In this document: piece by piece, positions 39,101 to 49,312 of the stretch
Numbering within the stretch: the first letter of the stretch is position 1
Layout of the letters: the number at the start of each line of letters is the position of its first letter
From: Massilia sp. CFBP 13721
GTDB taxonomy: Bacteria; Pseudomonadota; Gammaproteobacteria; Burkholderiales; Burkholderiaceae_D
Direction: 5' to 3'
Length of the DNA stretch: 64,000 nucleotides
Assembly (NCBI RefSeq): GCF_014842025.1
Contig: NZ_JACYUY010000016.1
Location: forward strand, 34,674-98,673
Notes under the pieces: generated by a model
The model's input: the letters and a program-made list of their open reading frames with translations, nothing else
Databases searched by the model: none
What the model was told of the DNA's origin: nothing
Made by a program: the position numbers and the translations under genes

Positions 39101-39697
39101 GGGGGCGATCGTATAGCCCACCATCAGGACGATGCTGGCCACGTAGACCGGCAGCATGCGCCGCGTCAGCGCCGCCAGCACGAAGAAGATGGCGCCGAAA
39201 ATGAACAGGTTCGGCAGCAGCGTGAACAGCCACGGCAAGATGTAGGTGGAGGCGCCGGCCGCGCCGATCCGGTCCGGATCGATCGCGGGCAGCATGCTGC
39301 CGGCCCACACGCCCAGCGGAATGGCGGCGAAGATGAAAGCGAGTGCGGCCCAGGCGCCAAGGAAGCGCCCGAATACATAGGCGTATTTCGGGATCGGCGC
39401 GCTGAAGAAGAAGTGGTGCATGCCGTGCTCGAAGTCCTGCTGGATGGCGCGGCCCATGACGGCGGCCACCACCACCACGGCGGCGCAGCCGAGGAAGGCG
39501 CAGGACAGCGCCACCTGGCGCGGCCCGTTGATCAGCACGCGCGAACCGAAGGCGACCACCGTATCCTTGAACACGCCGCCGGCCGCGGCCGTCCACAGCA
39601 GCGCCAGCGCGACCAGGGCAAAGAAACAGACCCAGGTCGACAGCTGGCCGAAGCGCTGGCGCAGCTCGAAGCGGGCGATGGCGAACAGTGCCGGCAT
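36176..39697 (-). CDS. ABC-2 permease fused to M1 aminopeptidase-like domain (metal site lost)
   Basis: An 1173-residue protein. The start at 39697 ([18 protein letters not shown]) lies 3 bases after the ATPase stop. Two sets of about six membrane helices fill residues 1 to about 590 (ABC-2 permease repeats), followed by an extracytoplasmic beta-rich segment and an M1-like domain (about 620-1120). At the expected HExxH-HQWWG site the sequence is [10 protein letters not shown]: the first zinc His and catalytic Glu are Trp926 and Ala927, only His930 remains, and the Glu in AEYSALM (948) is one residue closer than usual. A GAMEN-type motif is also absent. It is probably a non-catalytic ligand-binding domain coupled to transport. 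The substrate is unknown. Confidence 0.85.
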   Translation of the reverse strand: MPALFAIARFELRQRFGQLSTWVCFFALVALALLWTAAAGGVFKDTVVAFGSRVLINGPRQVALSCAFLGCAAVVVVAAVMGRAIQQDFEHGMHHFFFSAPIPKYAYVFGRFLGAWAALAFIFAAIPLGVWAGSMLPAIDPDRIGAAGASTYILPWLFTLLPNLFIFGAIFFVLAALTRRMLPVYVASIVLMVGYTIAPSLARDFDYKTLAALIDPFATTALIDLSEYWPTPARNARPLLLEGVYLTNRLLWCGFGLAVLLLGYWRLHLIGLLETRGTEPRSSADAAPVLSQTAVNTRERPDFARRSLALLLARATALHLRQSVATLPFALIALVGIVLLVGGSFGIGQLHGARTWPLTWQMLELVRDGFAVYMPLVTAFYAAQLVWRERDAGTSQLFDALPVPGWLAPVSKTLALVVMQALLLFLAMLCAMLCQLLRGYFALEPGLYLQTLFTILLPQYALLAVLAIAVQALCGRKYLGYAVFVALGLGAFALQGRGFDHVLLPFVGLPPLDYSTMNGYGHHLLRARMLLLYWGGAMLMLLVTSIVLWPRGVNAEFRSRLRLARQNLTLPALGAFGAGLLVFGGSGALLWYELEVAGNYRSTHALEARRADYETRYRQFAQLPQPRLAVVDLRVDLYPRARMLAVQGHYQLENRTGAPLRDLVLYQQPGIDLATRLSSPARLVTADRERGFFHYRLATPLAPGAKVVLSFELSAAPGGLLGIGSDTPVAANGSYVTDEALPRIGYQRQVELNDARDRRRHGLAPRAPSGAASAFEPVAFSAVVSTVPDQVAVAPGTLEREWIANERRHFHYRSEGPLPGDYAIASARYAVRNERWQDVAIDAYFEPAHAENAQRLLRGAGAFLDYCARQFGPYGQHDLRLVETPRNAGAARAFSGMLAVPEDDAFVARVDGARGSIDYPFYMGVWASAHQWWGRQPGGAQLADTLAEYSALMALRAGGGSGASAIRRYLRENQRAYLIGRAVATGREQPLVHNQDAPWLRQRKGALALYLLQDLLGEERVNGVLRKVAQERAGGDAAAMAALAAALRALAPPDKAYLVRDLFDDVVLYENRADSASARLRPDGKYEVVLRASAAKVRAGAAGEQELPLADYIEFGVDDAAGNPLVRERRRVTRGVQTLTFVVAGRPARAGIDPDYKLIDKKPTDNLVVVDSQ

Positions 39698-39699
39698 CG

Positions 39700-40593
39700 T
39701 CAGCCGTTCCCGGCCTGGAAGTCGTGGCGCCCGGCGATGGTGGCGAAATACACGTCCTCGAGGCTGGCCTGCGTTTCCTCGAAACCCATGCCCGGGTCGC
39801 CTTCGGCGTACACGTGGATCAGCGTGCGGCCGGCGCGCAGGCGCGTCGAGATCACCGTGTGCTGCTTCTGGAACAGCGGCAGATCCGCCTTGTCGATGAA
39901 GCGCGCCCAGATGTGTTCTTCGATGTCGTCGATCAGGCGCGCCGGCTCGCCGCACAGCAGCACGTGGCCCTTGTGGATGATCGCCATGTTGGCGCACAAA
40001 TCTGCCACGTCCGACACGATGTGGGTGGAGAGCAGCACCGTCTTGTCGGCGCCGATGTCCGCCAGCAGGTTATGGAAGCGCACCCGTTCCTGCGGGTCGA
40101 GGCCGGCGGTGGGTTCGTCGACGATGATCAGTTGCGGGTCGCCGATCAGCGCCTGCGCCACGCCGAAGCGCTGGCGCATGCCGCCCGAAAAGGTGCCCAG
40201 CTTCTGGTGGCGCACCTCGAAGAGATTCGTCTGCTGCAGCAGGCCGTCGACGACTTCGCGCCGCCGCCCCTTGCCGCCGATGCCTTTCAGCTGGGCGAAA
40301 TGGTCGAGCAGTTCATAAGCCGAGACGCGCGGGTAGACGCCGAAATCCTGCGGCAGGTAGCCGAGCATGCGCCGCACTTCGTCCTTTTCGTCGAGCACGT
40401 CGATGTCGCCGGCGAAGACCGAGCCGGCATCGCATTCCTGCAAGGTCGCCAGGATGCGCATCAGGGTCGACTTGCCGGCGCCGTTCGGCCCCAGCAGGCC
40501 GAACATCCCGGGCGGGATGTTCAGCGTGACCTTGTCCAGCGCCACCACGCCGTTGGCGTAGGTCTTGGACAAATTGCGGATGCGTAATTCCAT
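39700..40593 (-). CDS. ABC transporter ATP-binding protein (partner of the permease/M1 fusion)
   Basis: A 297-residue ABC ATPase. The start [15 protein letters not shown] at 40593 is the family-like N-terminus; a longer in-frame extension upstream is not plausible protein. Walker [12 protein letters not shown]-loop [10 protein letters not shown], signature [11 protein letters not shown], Walker [13 protein letters not shown] and the H-loop STHIVSDV are all intact. It is the first gene of a two-gene unit with the permease fusion, with a 2-base gap. Such pairs resemble multidrug or lantibiotic-type exporters, but the cargo is undetermined. Confidence 0.93.
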   Translation of the reverse strand: MELRIRNLSKTYANGVVALDKVTLNIPPGMFGLLGPNGAGKSTLMRILATLQECDAGSVFAGDIDVLDEKDEVRRMLGYLPQDFGVYPRVSAYELLDHFAQLKGIGGKGRRREVVDGLLQQTNLFEVRHQKLGTFSGGMRQRFGVAQALIGDPQLIIVDEPTAGLDPQERVRFHNLLADIGADKTVLLSTHIVSDVADLCANMAIIHKGHVLLCGEPARLIDDIEEHIWARFIDKADLPLFQKQHTVISTRLRAGRTLIHVYAEGDPGMGFEETQASLEDVYFATIAGRHDFQAGNG

Positions 40594-40807
40594 GCGGACT
40601 CCAGATGAACTTTGCAGGGCGATTACTTTCATTTCCGCCAAGCCTTTTTTGACGAATGCATTGTATGCCCTAATGGCTGACCCGGGCGGTCCCATGCGAC
40701 GCACGGCGCAATGCGCTCCCCAGAGTGCATAAAAGGCGGAGCAGAATGGGGGCTGGCCTGGCGTGGCGTGGACCAACAGCCGCGCGGCAAGGCATTCCAG
40801 CGGCGCT

Positions 40808-40813
40808 TATAAT
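40808..40813 (+). promoter_or_regulatory. Candidate -10 box for coq7
   Basis: Perfect TATAAT 29 bases upstream of the coq7 start, in a 249-base divergent gap. No convincing -35 hexamer is visible. Confidence 0.4.
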
Positions 40814-40842
40814 GTGGTTTTCTTGCTAATCACTGGATTCCT

Positions 40843-41487
40843 ATGCGAGCGAACCGTTTCATCAGTCCACTCGACGACCTGATCGTCGGCTTCGACAAGG
40901 CGCTGCGCGTGGTCGGCGGCGTCGCCTCGGCAACGCGCGCGAACCCGGCGGCCAACACGGTCGATTGCGAGCTCGACGAGCGCGAACAGCGCCACAGCGC
41001 CGGCCTGATGCGCGTGAACCACGTCGGCGAAGTCTGCGCCCAGGCGCTCTACGATTCGCAGGCGCGCCACGCCCAGAGCCCGGCCATGCGCGCCCAGTTC
41101 GAACAGGCCGGCCGCGAGGAAGAAGACCACCTGGCCTGGACCGCCGAACGCCTGAGCGAACTCGGCTCGCAGCCGAGCGTCCTGAACCCGCTCTGGTATG
41201 CGGGCGCGTATGCGATGGGAACGGTCGCCGCCAAGCTGGGCGACGCGCGCAGCCTGGGTTTCGTGGTCGAGACCGAGCGCCAGGTCGAAGCGCACCTGAA
41301 CGCCCACCTCGATCAACTCCCGCCCGGCGACGCCAAGTCGCGCGCGATCGTCGAGCAGATGCGGGTCGATGAAGTCACCCACGGCAACGCCGCCCAGGCG
41401 CTGGGCGCGGCCGAGATGCCGGTGCCGGTCAAGCTGGCGATGCGGGCGATGGCGAAGGTGATGACGACGACGGCGTATTATTTATAG
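40843..41487 (+). CDS. coq7: Demethoxyubiquinone hydroxylase Coq7
   Basis: A 214-residue di-iron hydroxylase of ubiquinone biosynthesis that adds the C6 hydroxyl to demethoxyubiquinone. Ligand motifs are visible: [12 protein letters not shown] with the first Glu, REEEDHLAW (ExxH), the central ETERQVEAH, and DEVTHGNAA (ExxH). The slightly extended N-terminus is typical of the bacterial form. It is monocistronic. Element R4 begins 14 bases after the stop. Confidence 0.95.
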   Translation: MRANRFISPLDDLIVGFDKALRVVGGVASATRANPAANTVDCELDEREQRHSAGLMRVNHVGEVCAQALYDSQARHAQSPAMRAQFEQAGREEEDHLAWTAERLSELGSQPSVLNPLWYAGAYAMGTVAAKLGDARSLGFVVETERQVEAHLNAHLDQLPPGDAKSRAIVEQMRVDEVTHGNAAQALGAAEMPVPVKLAMRAMAKVMTTTAYYL

Positions 41488-41501
41488 TCGATGGTGGCGG
41501 T

Positions 41502-41632
41502 GCGGTACGCATAGGTACGACCGCGTGGGCACAAGTGCCCACCCTACGTTACGCGACAGCCAACGACTCAATCGAGACCGTAGTGCACCGTAAGGTGGGC
41601 TCTGCCCACGCGGTCGTACCCATGCGTACCGC
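41502..41632. repeat. REPIN-like element R4, arms in reversed order (coq7 / OsmC gap)
   Basis: The left hairpin is GACCGCGTGGGC, ACAAGT, GCCCACCCTACG; the right is CGTAAGGTGGGC, TCT, GCCCACGCGGTC. The GTAG/CTAC heads therefore point inward, the opposite of R1-R3 and R5. The outer arms 41502-41530 and 41604-41632 are inverted repeats matching at 28 of 29 positions, extending beyond the hairpins with GCGGTACGCAT. Confidence 0.85.
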
Positions 41633-41686
41633 AACATCCCAAGTCACCCCCAATGTTCGCATTGCGGGTTTTCAAAGCGCGGACCC

Positions 41687-42109
41687 TCAGGCCTCGACGA
41701 TCTCCACCGAATGCGTCATCTCCACCGTCGTCGCCAGCATGATCGACGCCGAGCAGTACTTTTCGTGCGACAGCTTCACCGCGCGCTCGACCGCCGCCGG
41801 TTTCAAATTCTTCCCCGTCACCACGAAGTGGAAATTAATCTTGGTAAAAACCTTCGGATCGGTGGAAGCGCGCTCGGCCTGCAGCGTGACGTCGCAGCCG
41901 GTAACGTTCTCGCGCCCGCGCTGCAGGATCAGGACCACGTCGTAGGCCGTGCAGCCGCCGGTGCCGACCAGCAGCATTTCCATCGGCCGCGGCGCCAGGT
42001 TGTGGCCGCCGCCCTCAAGCGCGCCATCCATCGCGACCATGTGGCCGGACCCGGTCTGGCCGCGAAAACTCATGCCCGAGGGGCCGTTCCAGCTGACTTT
42101 GACTTCCAT
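41687..42109 (-). CDS. OsmC family peroxiredoxin-like protein
   Basis: A 140-residue OsmC/Ohr-fold protein. Two family cysteines are visible, one in VGTGGCTAYDVV and one in HEKYCSASIML, the arrangement used to reduce organic hydroperoxides in this superfamily. The length and N-terminus (MEVKVSWNGPSGMSFRG) fit the YhfA-like subgroup, whose physiological substrate is less certain than that of Ohr. It is followed by natB on the same strand after a 94-base gap and is convergent with coq7. Confidence 0.9.
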   Translation of the reverse strand: MEVKVSWNGPSGMSFRGQTGSGHMVAMDGALEGGGHNLAPRPMEMLLVGTGGCTAYDVVLILQRGRENVTGCDVTLQAERASTDPKVFTKINFHFVVTGKNLKPAAVERAVKLSHEKYCSASIMLATTVEMTHSVEIVEA

Positions 42110-42203
42110 GTGCGTTTCTCCGTATGTGATGGCGCGTATTGTAAAACAGCCCTGACCGGCTCGCCGGCGAGGGCTGTTTCAGGTCAGGCTAGGCCGGCGC
42201 CGA

Positions 42204-43384
42204 TCACACCGCCAGCACGTAGCGCTCGCTCTTCATGCGCCAGCCGGCAAAGGCGACGATCGCCAGCGCCGGCAGTGCCGCGCTGATGAAGGTGAGCAGG
42301 TAGGGCAGGGCGCCCAGCTCGACGCCTTTCGACAGTTCGCGCAGCAGCGTCTGGTTCGACAGCATCGGCACCGCATACATCCACAGCGAGGTTTTCAGGT
42401 CCATCATCGAAACCACGACGCCGGGTAGCAGCGGCAGCATCAGCACGATGCTGAGCACGCTCTGCGCTTCCTTGAACGACTTGGCGTTCATGGCCAGCGC
42501 GATCTGCAGCGCCGCCGCCAGCATCGACAGCGGCAGCGCGACGATGCAGACCATGGCCACGTCGAACCAGGTAAGGCTCCACGCCATGCCGATTTCTTCC
42601 AGCGGCAGCCAGCCCAGCACCAGGTGCGCCAGGATCAGTTCCAGCGTCAGGCCGAAGATGGCCAGCGACGCCGCCATCAGCCACTTGCCGGTCACGATTT
42701 CCCAGGCCCGCGCCGGCTGCGCCATCAGCACTTCCATCGAACGCCGTTCGCGCTCGCCGGCGGTGCTGTCGACCGCGGCCGACATGCCGCAGAAGAAGGC
42801 GGGGAAGAACAGCATACTGAGCATGCTGCCGATCAGGCCGGCCGAGCGCGAAGCGTTGGTGCCGGTGTCGTAGCGCTGCACCTCGATCGGCGCCAGCGTG
42901 GCCGGCGACACGCCGTGCGCCAGCAGGCGCGCGCTGGCGACATTCGCGCCATAGGCCTCGAGCACTTCCTCGACTTCGCGCCGCTGGCCGTTCTTCTCGG
43001 CGGCCGAGTCGTACCACAGCTCGATGCGCGCCGGGCGCATGGCCGTGTAGTTGTCGCTGAATTTATCCGACAGGCGCAGCACTCCGACCACCTTGCCCTC
43101 CTGGAGTTTGGCCTGGATGGCCGGTTCGTCCAGCGGAGCGGTATCGTGCACCGTGATGTTGCGCTGCTTGAGCTGGGCCATCAGCGTCGGCGCCTTGGCC
43201 GCGCCGATGACGGCCAGCTCGATGCCCTCGCGCTCGGTCCTGGTGGCGCGGTCGATGATCTTGTTCATCAGGATGCCGATCATGATCGGGTACATCAGCG
43301 TCACCAGCAGCAGCAGCCCGACGTTGCGCTTTTCGCGCAGCGTCTCGCGCAATTCCTTCAGGAAGATGGTCAGGAATGGCGGCT

Positions 43385-43388
<4 letters not shown>
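42204..43388 (-). CDS. ABC-2 permease, NatB-like
   Basis: A 394-residue permease. The start at 43388 (MKPPFLTIFLKELRETLREK) overlaps the ATPase stop by 4 bases (ATGA). One N-terminal helix, a large extracytoplasmic domain (about 50-185) and a C-terminal bundle of about five helices match NatB. The conserved cytoplasmic segment DSTAGERERRSMEVLMAQP is diagnostic of the sodium-exporter NatB group, although members also move other substrates. It is the last gene of the hydrolase-ATPase-permease unit. Confidence 0.92.
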
Positions 43389-44116
<728 letters not shown>

Positions 44117-44128
44117 ATGGAGCTCGAT

Positions 44129-45592
44129 TCAGGGTTGCGGCCCGGCGCTGCCGAGCTGGAAGGTCGGGGGCGGGATCTCGGCCAGGCAGCTGGCGTCGAG
44201 CGTGGCGGTCGGCTTGTCGAGGAATTCGCGCAGCAGGCGCGGCGCGCAGCCGAGCTGCGAGACGCCGTGGCCGGCATTCGCCACCACCACGTGGCGCGCG
44301 TTCTTCATGTGGCGTGCGGCGGCTTCGGCGCGGCGCGGCGCGGTGATCGGGTCGAGCGCGCCCGACAGCAGCAGGGCCGGCGCTTCGATCATGGTCGGCG
44401 CCACCTGCGCCACCGCCGGCACGTTCATGCTCTTGCACATGGCCGGCATGCGCTGTGCCAGCGGGCGCGTGATCAGGGCGTCCTCGGCCTTCATCAGGCT
44501 CGGGGTCATGTGCGGCACGTCCTCGGCGCAGACCACGGCCAGGTGCAGCAGGAAGGCGGTGCCGCCTTCACCGGCGAAGTCGCCGCTGAGGTTCTGGCGG
44601 GCAACGAACGGCTCCCAGCGGCCTTGATACGCACTGTGGACCAGGAAGGGCAGGCGGCGCGCGTCGGCCGGCGAGTACAGGATGCTGTGGACGGTGCCGG
44701 CGAAACGCTGGCCCGACATGGTGACGGTGGTCGGCTGCGCGGTGCGCGGGTCGGCGAGCGACAGTTTGATGCCGGCTTCGGTGCGCGCGGCCAGGCTGTC
44801 GAATTCGGCGCGCAGGTTGGGGTAGGCCTTGTTGCAGCCGGCATCCCTGGCGCAGTGCTCGAACAGCTTGTCGAGCGCGGCCTGGCCATCGCGTCCGCCG
44901 GCCGGGATCACCTGGTCGGGGGCGGCCACGGCATCGAGGATCAGCGAGCGCACGCTGGCGGGGAACAGGCGCGCGTAGGCCTGGCCGAGGCGGGTGCCGT
45001 AGGAGGCGCCCCAGACGTTCACTTTGCCGTAGCCGAGCGCGCGCCGCACTTCCTCGAGGTCGCGCGCCGAGTTGGCGGTGGTGTAGGCCGCGAACGGCAC
45101 CCGGCTGGTCGTGATGCAGCGGACGATCTCGGCTTCGAGTTCGGCCTCGCTCATCTTCTCGTGCTCGGGCCGCTCTTCGCAATCGAGCTTGCCCGACAAG
45201 CCGGTGCCGCGCTGGTCGATGAAGACGATGTCGCGCGTGGCGCGCACGCGCTTGAAGGCGGTCGACAGCACGCGCAGCACCTCGCTGCCGGCCTGGCCGG
45301 GGCCGCCGGCGAGCACGAACAGCGGATCGTTGCGCGCGCCTTCGCGGAAGGCCGGCGCCACTGTCACATGGATCTTCAGCCCGGCGCCGGCGGGTTTGCC
45401 GTAGTCGAGCGGTACCGGGACGGTGAGGCAGCGCAGCGCCCCTTCGGCGCCGGGCAGGTGGCAGGTACGGGCGGCCGGCGATCCGGCCGCTGGTCTGGTG
45501 GAGGCCTGCGTCTCGGGTGGAGCGGCAGCCGCTGCGCCGGCCGTCGAAAACAGCAGCGCCAGCAGGGCGGGCAGGATGGAACGTGGTTTCAC
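44129..45592 (-). CDS. Secreted alpha/beta hydrolase, TAP/prolyl-aminopeptidase-like (S33)
   Basis: A 487-residue exported hydrolase. The GTG at 45592 is chosen as start because GAGGAG lies five bases before it and it begins a clear signal peptide (KPRSILPALLALLFSTAGAA). The S33 signatures are FVLAGGPGQAG (oxyanion), the nucleophile elbow VWGASYGTRLG, and a C-terminal TAP-like domain with SGALDPITAP and NAGHGVSQLGC supplying the Asp and His. It likely releases N-terminal residues from peptides in the periplasm or outside. It heads the unit with the NatAB-like exporter and has a promoter with a dyad symmetry upstream. Confidence 0.9.
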   Translation of the reverse strand: MKPRSILPALLALLFSTAGAAAAAPPETQASTRPAAGSPAARTCHLPGAEGALRCLTVPVPLDYGKPAGAGLKIHVTVAPAFREGARNDPLFVLAGGPGQAGSEVLRVLSTAFKRVRATRDIVFIDQRGTGLSGKLDCEERPEHEKMSEAELEAEIVRCITTSRVPFAAYTTANSARDLEEVRRALGYGKVNVWGASYGTRLGQAYARLFPASVRSLILDAVAAPDQVIPAGGRDGQAALDKLFEHCARDAGCNKAYPNLRAEFDSLAARTEAGIKLSLADPRTAQPTTVTMSGQRFAGTVHSILYSPADARRLPFLVHSAYQGRWEPFVARQNLSGDFAGEGGTAFLLHLAVVCAEDVPHMTPSLMKAEDALITRPLAQRMPAMCKSMNVPAVAQVAPTMIEAPALLLSGALDPITAPRRAEAAARHMKNARHVVVANAGHGVSQLGCAPRLLREFLDKPTATLDASCLAEIPPPTFQLGSAGPQP

Positions 45593-45608
45593 GAAGACTC
45601 CTCGATTA

Positions 45609-45647
45609 GTTGACCAATAGTAATTTGTTATCGTTTGGGTGGTCAAC
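45609..45647 (-). promoter_or_regulatory. Promoter with overlapping dyad for the hydrolase-NatAB unit
   Basis: On the minus strand a -35 TTGACC (45646-45641) and -10 TACTAT (45622-45617) are spaced by 18 bases. An 8-base inverted repeat, GTTGACCA / TGGTCAAC (45640-45647 and 45609-45616), covers the -35 and the predicted start point, the usual geometry of a repressor operator. A direct repeat TCGTTTGGG also occurs at 45631 and 45656. Confidence 0.6.
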
Positions 45648-45779
45648 AAATAGTTTCGTTTGGGAATGGTTGAGCAGAGTCTAGCCCGCTGCGCAAGGGT
45701 TCACTTGCTCCAGGTCATGACACAGGCGCGCGGCTGGCAAGCGTAGAGGCGCGGATGCGACAGCTTCCTCGGCTGCACC

Positions 45780-45809
45780 TTGACCTGGGGCAGTCAAATG
45801 CAGTATCAT
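45780..45809 (+). promoter_or_regulatory. Sigma-70 promoter of rplM-rpsI
   Basis: TTGACC at 45780-45785 and TATCAT at 45804-45809 with an 18-base spacer. The start point would be near 45816, giving a leader of about 95 bases before rplM. Confidence 0.6.
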
Positions 45810-45851
45810 CGCTGGCTTTCCATTTGCTCTGGAAAAGACAATAAGGATGAG

Positions 45852-45871
45852 TCCGCAGCGACAATTGCGGA
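45852..45871 (+). promoter_or_regulatory. Leader hairpin upstream of rplM
   Basis: Stem TCCGCA / TGCGGA around GCGACAAT in the predicted 5' leader. Ribosomal-protein leaders often carry a structure that binds the encoded protein for feedback; whether this one does is not shown by sequence alone. Confidence 0.35.
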
Positions 45872-45911
45872 ACCGCCATTCGAGCAATTTACATATATTT
45901 AGGAAGTCAAC

Positions 45912-46340
45912 ATGAAAACTTTTTCCGCTAAGGGCCATGAAGTCCAGCGCGACTGGTTCGTGATTGACGCGACGGACTTGGTCCTCGGACGTGTTGCCAG
46001 CGAAGTGGCACTCCGACTGCGCGGCAAACACAAGCCAGAATTCACTCCTCACGTCGATACCGGTGACTACATTGTCGTCGTCAACGCAGGCAAGCTGCGC
46101 GTGACCGGCACCAAAGCCACCAACAAGACGTACTACCGTCACTCGGGTTACCCGGGCGGTATCTACGAAACCAACTTCCTGAAAATGCAACAGCGCTTCC
46201 CGGGCCGTGCCCTGGAAAAAGCTGTAAAAGGCATGCTGCCGAAGGGCCCGCTGGGCTATGCAATGATCAAGAAGCTGAAAGTGTACGCGGAAGGTTCGCA
46301 CCCGCACGCAGCACAGCAACCACAAGCACTGACCCTCTAA
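45912..46340 (+). CDS. rplM: 50S ribosomal protein L13
   Basis: A 142-residue L13 with the standard N-terminus [20 protein letters not shown] and the conserved [12 protein letters not shown] and GMLPKGPLG segments. AGGAAGTC precedes the ATG. It assembles early into the 50S subunit and is always paired with S9, which follows here after 9 bases. Confidence 0.99.
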   Translation: MKTFSAKGHEVQRDWFVIDATDLVLGRVASEVALRLRGKHKPEFTPHVDTGDYIVVVNAGKLRVTGTKATNKTYYRHSGYPGGIYETNFLKMQQRFPGRALEKAVKGMLPKGPLGYAMIKKLKVYAEGSHPHAAQQPQALTL

Positions 46341-46349
46341 GGAACTGAC

Positions 46350-46742
46350 ATGATCGGTAACTACAACTACGGCACCGGCCGTCGCAAGAGTGCAGTCGCT
46401 CGCGTGTTCATCAAAGCCGGCACCGGCCTGATCGTCGTGAACGGCAAGCCTGCGAACGAATACTTCTCGCGCGAAACCGGCCTGATGGTCATTCGTCAGC
46501 CGCTGGAACTGACCGGCAACGTCGAGCGTTTCGACATCAAGGTCAACGTGCACGGCGGTGGTGAGTCGGGCCAGGCTGGCGCCGTCCGTCACGGCATCAC
46601 CCGCGCTCTGATCGACTACGACGCAGGCCTCAAGGGCGACCTGGCACGTGCCGGTTTCGTCACCCGTGACGCCCGTGAAGTCGAGCGTAAGAAAGTCGGC
46701 CTGCGTAAAGCACGTCGCGCCAAGCAGTTCTCGAAGCGTTAA
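46350..46742 (+). CDS. rpsI: 30S ribosomal protein S9
   Basis: A 130-residue S9 with [12 protein letters not shown] at the start and the C-terminal basic tail ending in [11 protein letters not shown], which contacts P-site tRNA. It is cotranscribed with rplM; a terminator follows. Confidence 0.99.
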   Translation: MIGNYNYGTGRRKSAVARVFIKAGTGLIVVNGKPANEYFSRETGLMVIRQPLELTGNVERFDIKVNVHGGGESGQAGAVRHGITRALIDYDAGLKGDLARAGFVTRDAREVERKKVGLRKARRAKQFSKR

Positions 46743-46783
46743 TCGCCTCAGCAGCCTTCGGGTTGCTGCACTGCTGGAAAAGA

Positions 46784-46808
46784 AAGCCGCCTTTGGGCGG
46801 CTTTTTTC
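46784..46808 (+). terminator. Rho-independent terminator after rpsI
   Basis: Six-base stem GCCGCC / GGCGGC extended by AAA/TTT pairs, loop TTTG, followed by TTTTTT; 45 bases after the stop. Confidence 0.92.
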
Positions 46809-46926
46809 ATGCCTGTTGCAAACGCGCCTTAATTTGTGTTGCAGTGCACAAGCGTTCGGTAACGCACGATCAAAACTTGGTCACCCGTTTAAGCTAACTC
46901 GCTGGAAATAACGTGGGAGCAGCAAA

Positions 46927-47973
46927 GTGACCATCGGAATCAAACGAATCAGCCTCGGGTTGCAGGGTGGAGGCGCCTTCGGCGCCTTCGGTTGGGGCGT
47001 GCTCGACCGGCTGCTACAGGAAGAGCGCCTCGAGATTGCCGCCATCAGCGGCACCAGCGCCGGCAGCGTGAATGCCGCCGTGCTGGCCGATGGCTATGCG
47101 CTGGGCGGTGGACGGGCAGGGGCGCGCGCGGCGCTGGAGCGCTTCTGGCATGGCCTGAGCGCGACGGCGTCGATGGTCAGCCCGGTGCGGCCATCGCCGC
47201 TCGATTGGGCGCTGGGCGGCAACAGCGTCGCGACCTCTCCCGGCTACCAGCTGATGCAACTCTTCGCCGGCCTGCTGGCGCCGCCGGCGTCGCCGCTGAG
47301 CATGAACCCGATGATCCCGGTGCTGGCCGCGCTGATCGATTTCGAGCGCGTGCGCGCTTGCGAGGAAATCGACCTATTCATTCCGGCCACGAACGTCCGC
47401 AGCGGCAAGGGCCGCGTCTTCCAGCGCGAGGAACTCGACGCGCGCGCCATCGCCGCTTCGGCCTGCCTGCCTTACGTGTTCGCGCCGGTCGTGATCGACG
47501 GCGAATCCTACTGGGACGGCAGTTTCGTCGGCAATCCTTCGCTGTCGCCGCTGGTGAACGGCGGCCCGGCCGACATCGTCATCGTCCAGAACAACCCGAT
47601 CGCGCGTCCCGGCTTGCCGATGACGATGAGCGACATCCAGAGCCGCACCAGCGAAATCGCCTTCAACGTCAGTTTCGTGCGCGAAGTCGCCTCGATCCGC
47701 CACTTGGGCGGCTTGCCGGATGCCGAGGACAGCAATGTCGTGCATGCGGCGGCGGTGCGCCTGCACCTGATCAGCGGCAATGACGTGCTGCAGCAGCTGG
47801 ACTTGTCGAGCAAGTTCAATACCGAGCTGCCGTTCCTGCTGCGCCTGCGTGCGCTGGGTGTCGAGACGGCCGAGCGCTGGTTGAAACAGAATCTCGACCG
47901 GATCGGCAGGATGTCGACCATGGATCCGATCCCGGTGCATGAAGCGGAATTGCTGACCGGGACCGACGACTGA
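46927..47973 (+). CDS. Patatin-like phospholipase
   Basis: A 348-residue cytoplasmic-looking patatin-family lipid acyl hydrolase starting at GTG with GGGAG upstream. The oxyanion glycine run GGGAFGAF is at 14-21, the nucleophile Ser44 in GTSAG (42-46), and the dyad Asp197 in the WDGSFVGNP segment. Members act on phospholipids or polyhydroxyalkanoate; the substrate here is unknown. It has its own transcription unit after the rpsI terminator. Confidence 0.93.
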   Translation: MTIGIKRISLGLQGGGAFGAFGWGVLDRLLQEERLEIAAISGTSAGSVNAAVLADGYALGGGRAGARAALERFWHGLSATASMVSPVRPSPLDWALGGNSVATSPGYQLMQLFAGLLAPPASPLSMNPMIPVLAALIDFERVRACEEIDLFIPATNVRSGKGRVFQREELDARAIAASACLPYVFAPVVIDGESYWDGSFVGNPSLSPLVNGGPADIVIVQNNPIARPGLPMTMSDIQSRTSEIAFNVSFVREVASIRHLGGLPDAEDSNVVHAAAVRLHLISGNDVLQQLDLSSKFNTELPFLLRLRALGVETAERWLKQNLDRIGRMSTMDPIPVHEAELLTGTDD

Positions 47974-48132
47974 TTCGGCTTACTGCAGAGCAGTGCATGG
48001 AATATTTGCATGATGAGCATATTGTGCAAATTTCCTTTGCATGGCGATTGCCGGCCGTCGGCGGCACCCTGAATCGGCCGGACTGTTAAAATTGCGCTTC
48101 GTCTTGGCATTCACATATTCAAAGGAAAGAAC

Positions 48133-49170
48133 ATGATCAAAGTTGGCATCGTTGGCGGAACCGGATACACGGGCGTGGAATTGCTGCGGCTGCTGGCCGT
48201 GCACCCCGATGTGGAGCTGACCGCGATCACCTCGCGCAAGGAAGACGGCCTGCCGGTGGCCGACATGTTCCCGTCGCTGCGCGGACGCGTCAATCTCGCT
48301 TTCTCGGCGCCGGACAAGGCCGACCTGACCCAATGCGACGTGGTCTTCTTCGCCACCCCGCACGGCGTCGCCATGGCGCAGGCGCCGGCACTGCTGGCCG
48401 CCGGCGTAAAAGTCATCGACCTGGCCGCCGACTTCCGCCTGAAGGACCGCGCCAGCTTCGAGAAGTGGTACAAGATCGAGCACACCGCGCCCGAGCTGAT
48501 CGAGGAAGCCGTGTATGGCTTGCCGGAACTGAACCGCGAAGAAATCCGCGGCGCGCGCCTGATCGCCAACCCGGGCTGCTACCCGACCACGATGCAGCTG
48601 GGCTTCGTGCCGCTGCTGAAAGCCGGCCTGGTCGACGCCGGCAACCTGATCGCCGATGCGAAATCGGGCGTTTCGGGCGCCGGCCGCAAGGCGGAAATCG
48701 GCACGCTGTTCTCGGAGTCGAGCGACAACTTCAAAGCGTACGGCGTGGCCGGCCACCGCCACACCCCGGAAACCTCGGCCCAGCTGCAGCGCTTCACCGA
48801 CGACAAGGTCGGCCTGATCTTCACCCCGCACCTGGTGCCGATGATCCGCGGCATGCATGCGACCCTGTATGCACGTTTGACGAAGGACGTCACCGACGCC
48901 GAGCTGCAGGCGCTGTTCGAAGACGCCTACAAGGATTCACCGTTCGTCGACGTCATGCCGTTCGGCTCGCACCCGGAAACGCGCTCGACGCGCGGCTCGA
49001 ACATGCTGCGCCTGGCCGTGCACCGTCCCGATGGCGGCAATACCGTCGTCCTGCTGGTGGTGCAGGATAACCTGGTCAAGGGCGCGTCGGGCCAGGCCGT
49101 GCAGTGCATGAACCTGATGTTCGGCTTCGAGGAAACGACTGGATTGCAACAGATCGCCCTGCTGCCGTAA
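48133..49170 (+). CDS. argC: N-acetyl-gamma-glutamyl-phosphate reductase
   Basis: A 345-residue NADPH-dependent enzyme of arginine biosynthesis, reducing N-acetylglutamyl phosphate to the semialdehyde. The nucleotide loop [14 protein letters not shown] lies at 8-21, the catalytic Cys149 in [12 protein letters not shown], and the catalytic His in GHRHTPET. It is separate from other arg genes, which is usual in this lineage. Confidence 0.97.
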   Translation: MIKVGIVGGTGYTGVELLRLLAVHPDVELTAITSRKEDGLPVADMFPSLRGRVNLAFSAPDKADLTQCDVVFFATPHGVAMAQAPALLAAGVKVIDLAADFRLKDRASFEKWYKIEHTAPELIEEAVYGLPELNREEIRGARLIANPGCYPTTMQLGFVPLLKAGLVDAGNLIADAKSGVSGAGRKAEIGTLFSESSDNFKAYGVAGHRHTPETSAQLQRFTDDKVGLIFTPHLVPMIRGMHATLYARLTKDVTDAELQALFEDAYKDSPFVDVMPFGSHPETRSTRGSNMLRLAVHRPDGGNTVVLLVVQDNLVKGASGQAVQCMNLMFGFEETTGLQQIALLP

Positions 49171-49265
49171 GGAGGAAAAACGCCGGTGTGGTGTTTCCAA
49201 CGTGCATTGCCTGAACAGAGCTAGATCAAGGTGGTAACTGATGAGAACGGTAAATTGACCGATGC

Positions 49266-49289
49266 GCTGATCGGGTTTTTCCGATCAGC
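49266..49289 (+). promoter_or_regulatory. Hairpin with U-rich loop in the bactofilin leader
   Basis: Perfect 9-base stem GCTGATCGG / CCGATCAGC enclosing the loop GTTTTT, 24 bases before the bactofilin start. It is not a terminator, since no T tract follows the stem. A ribosome binding site AGGGG lies just after it, so it could affect translation. Confidence 0.5.
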
Positions 49290-49312
49290 ATCTATCTCAC
49301 AGGGGTGCCACC

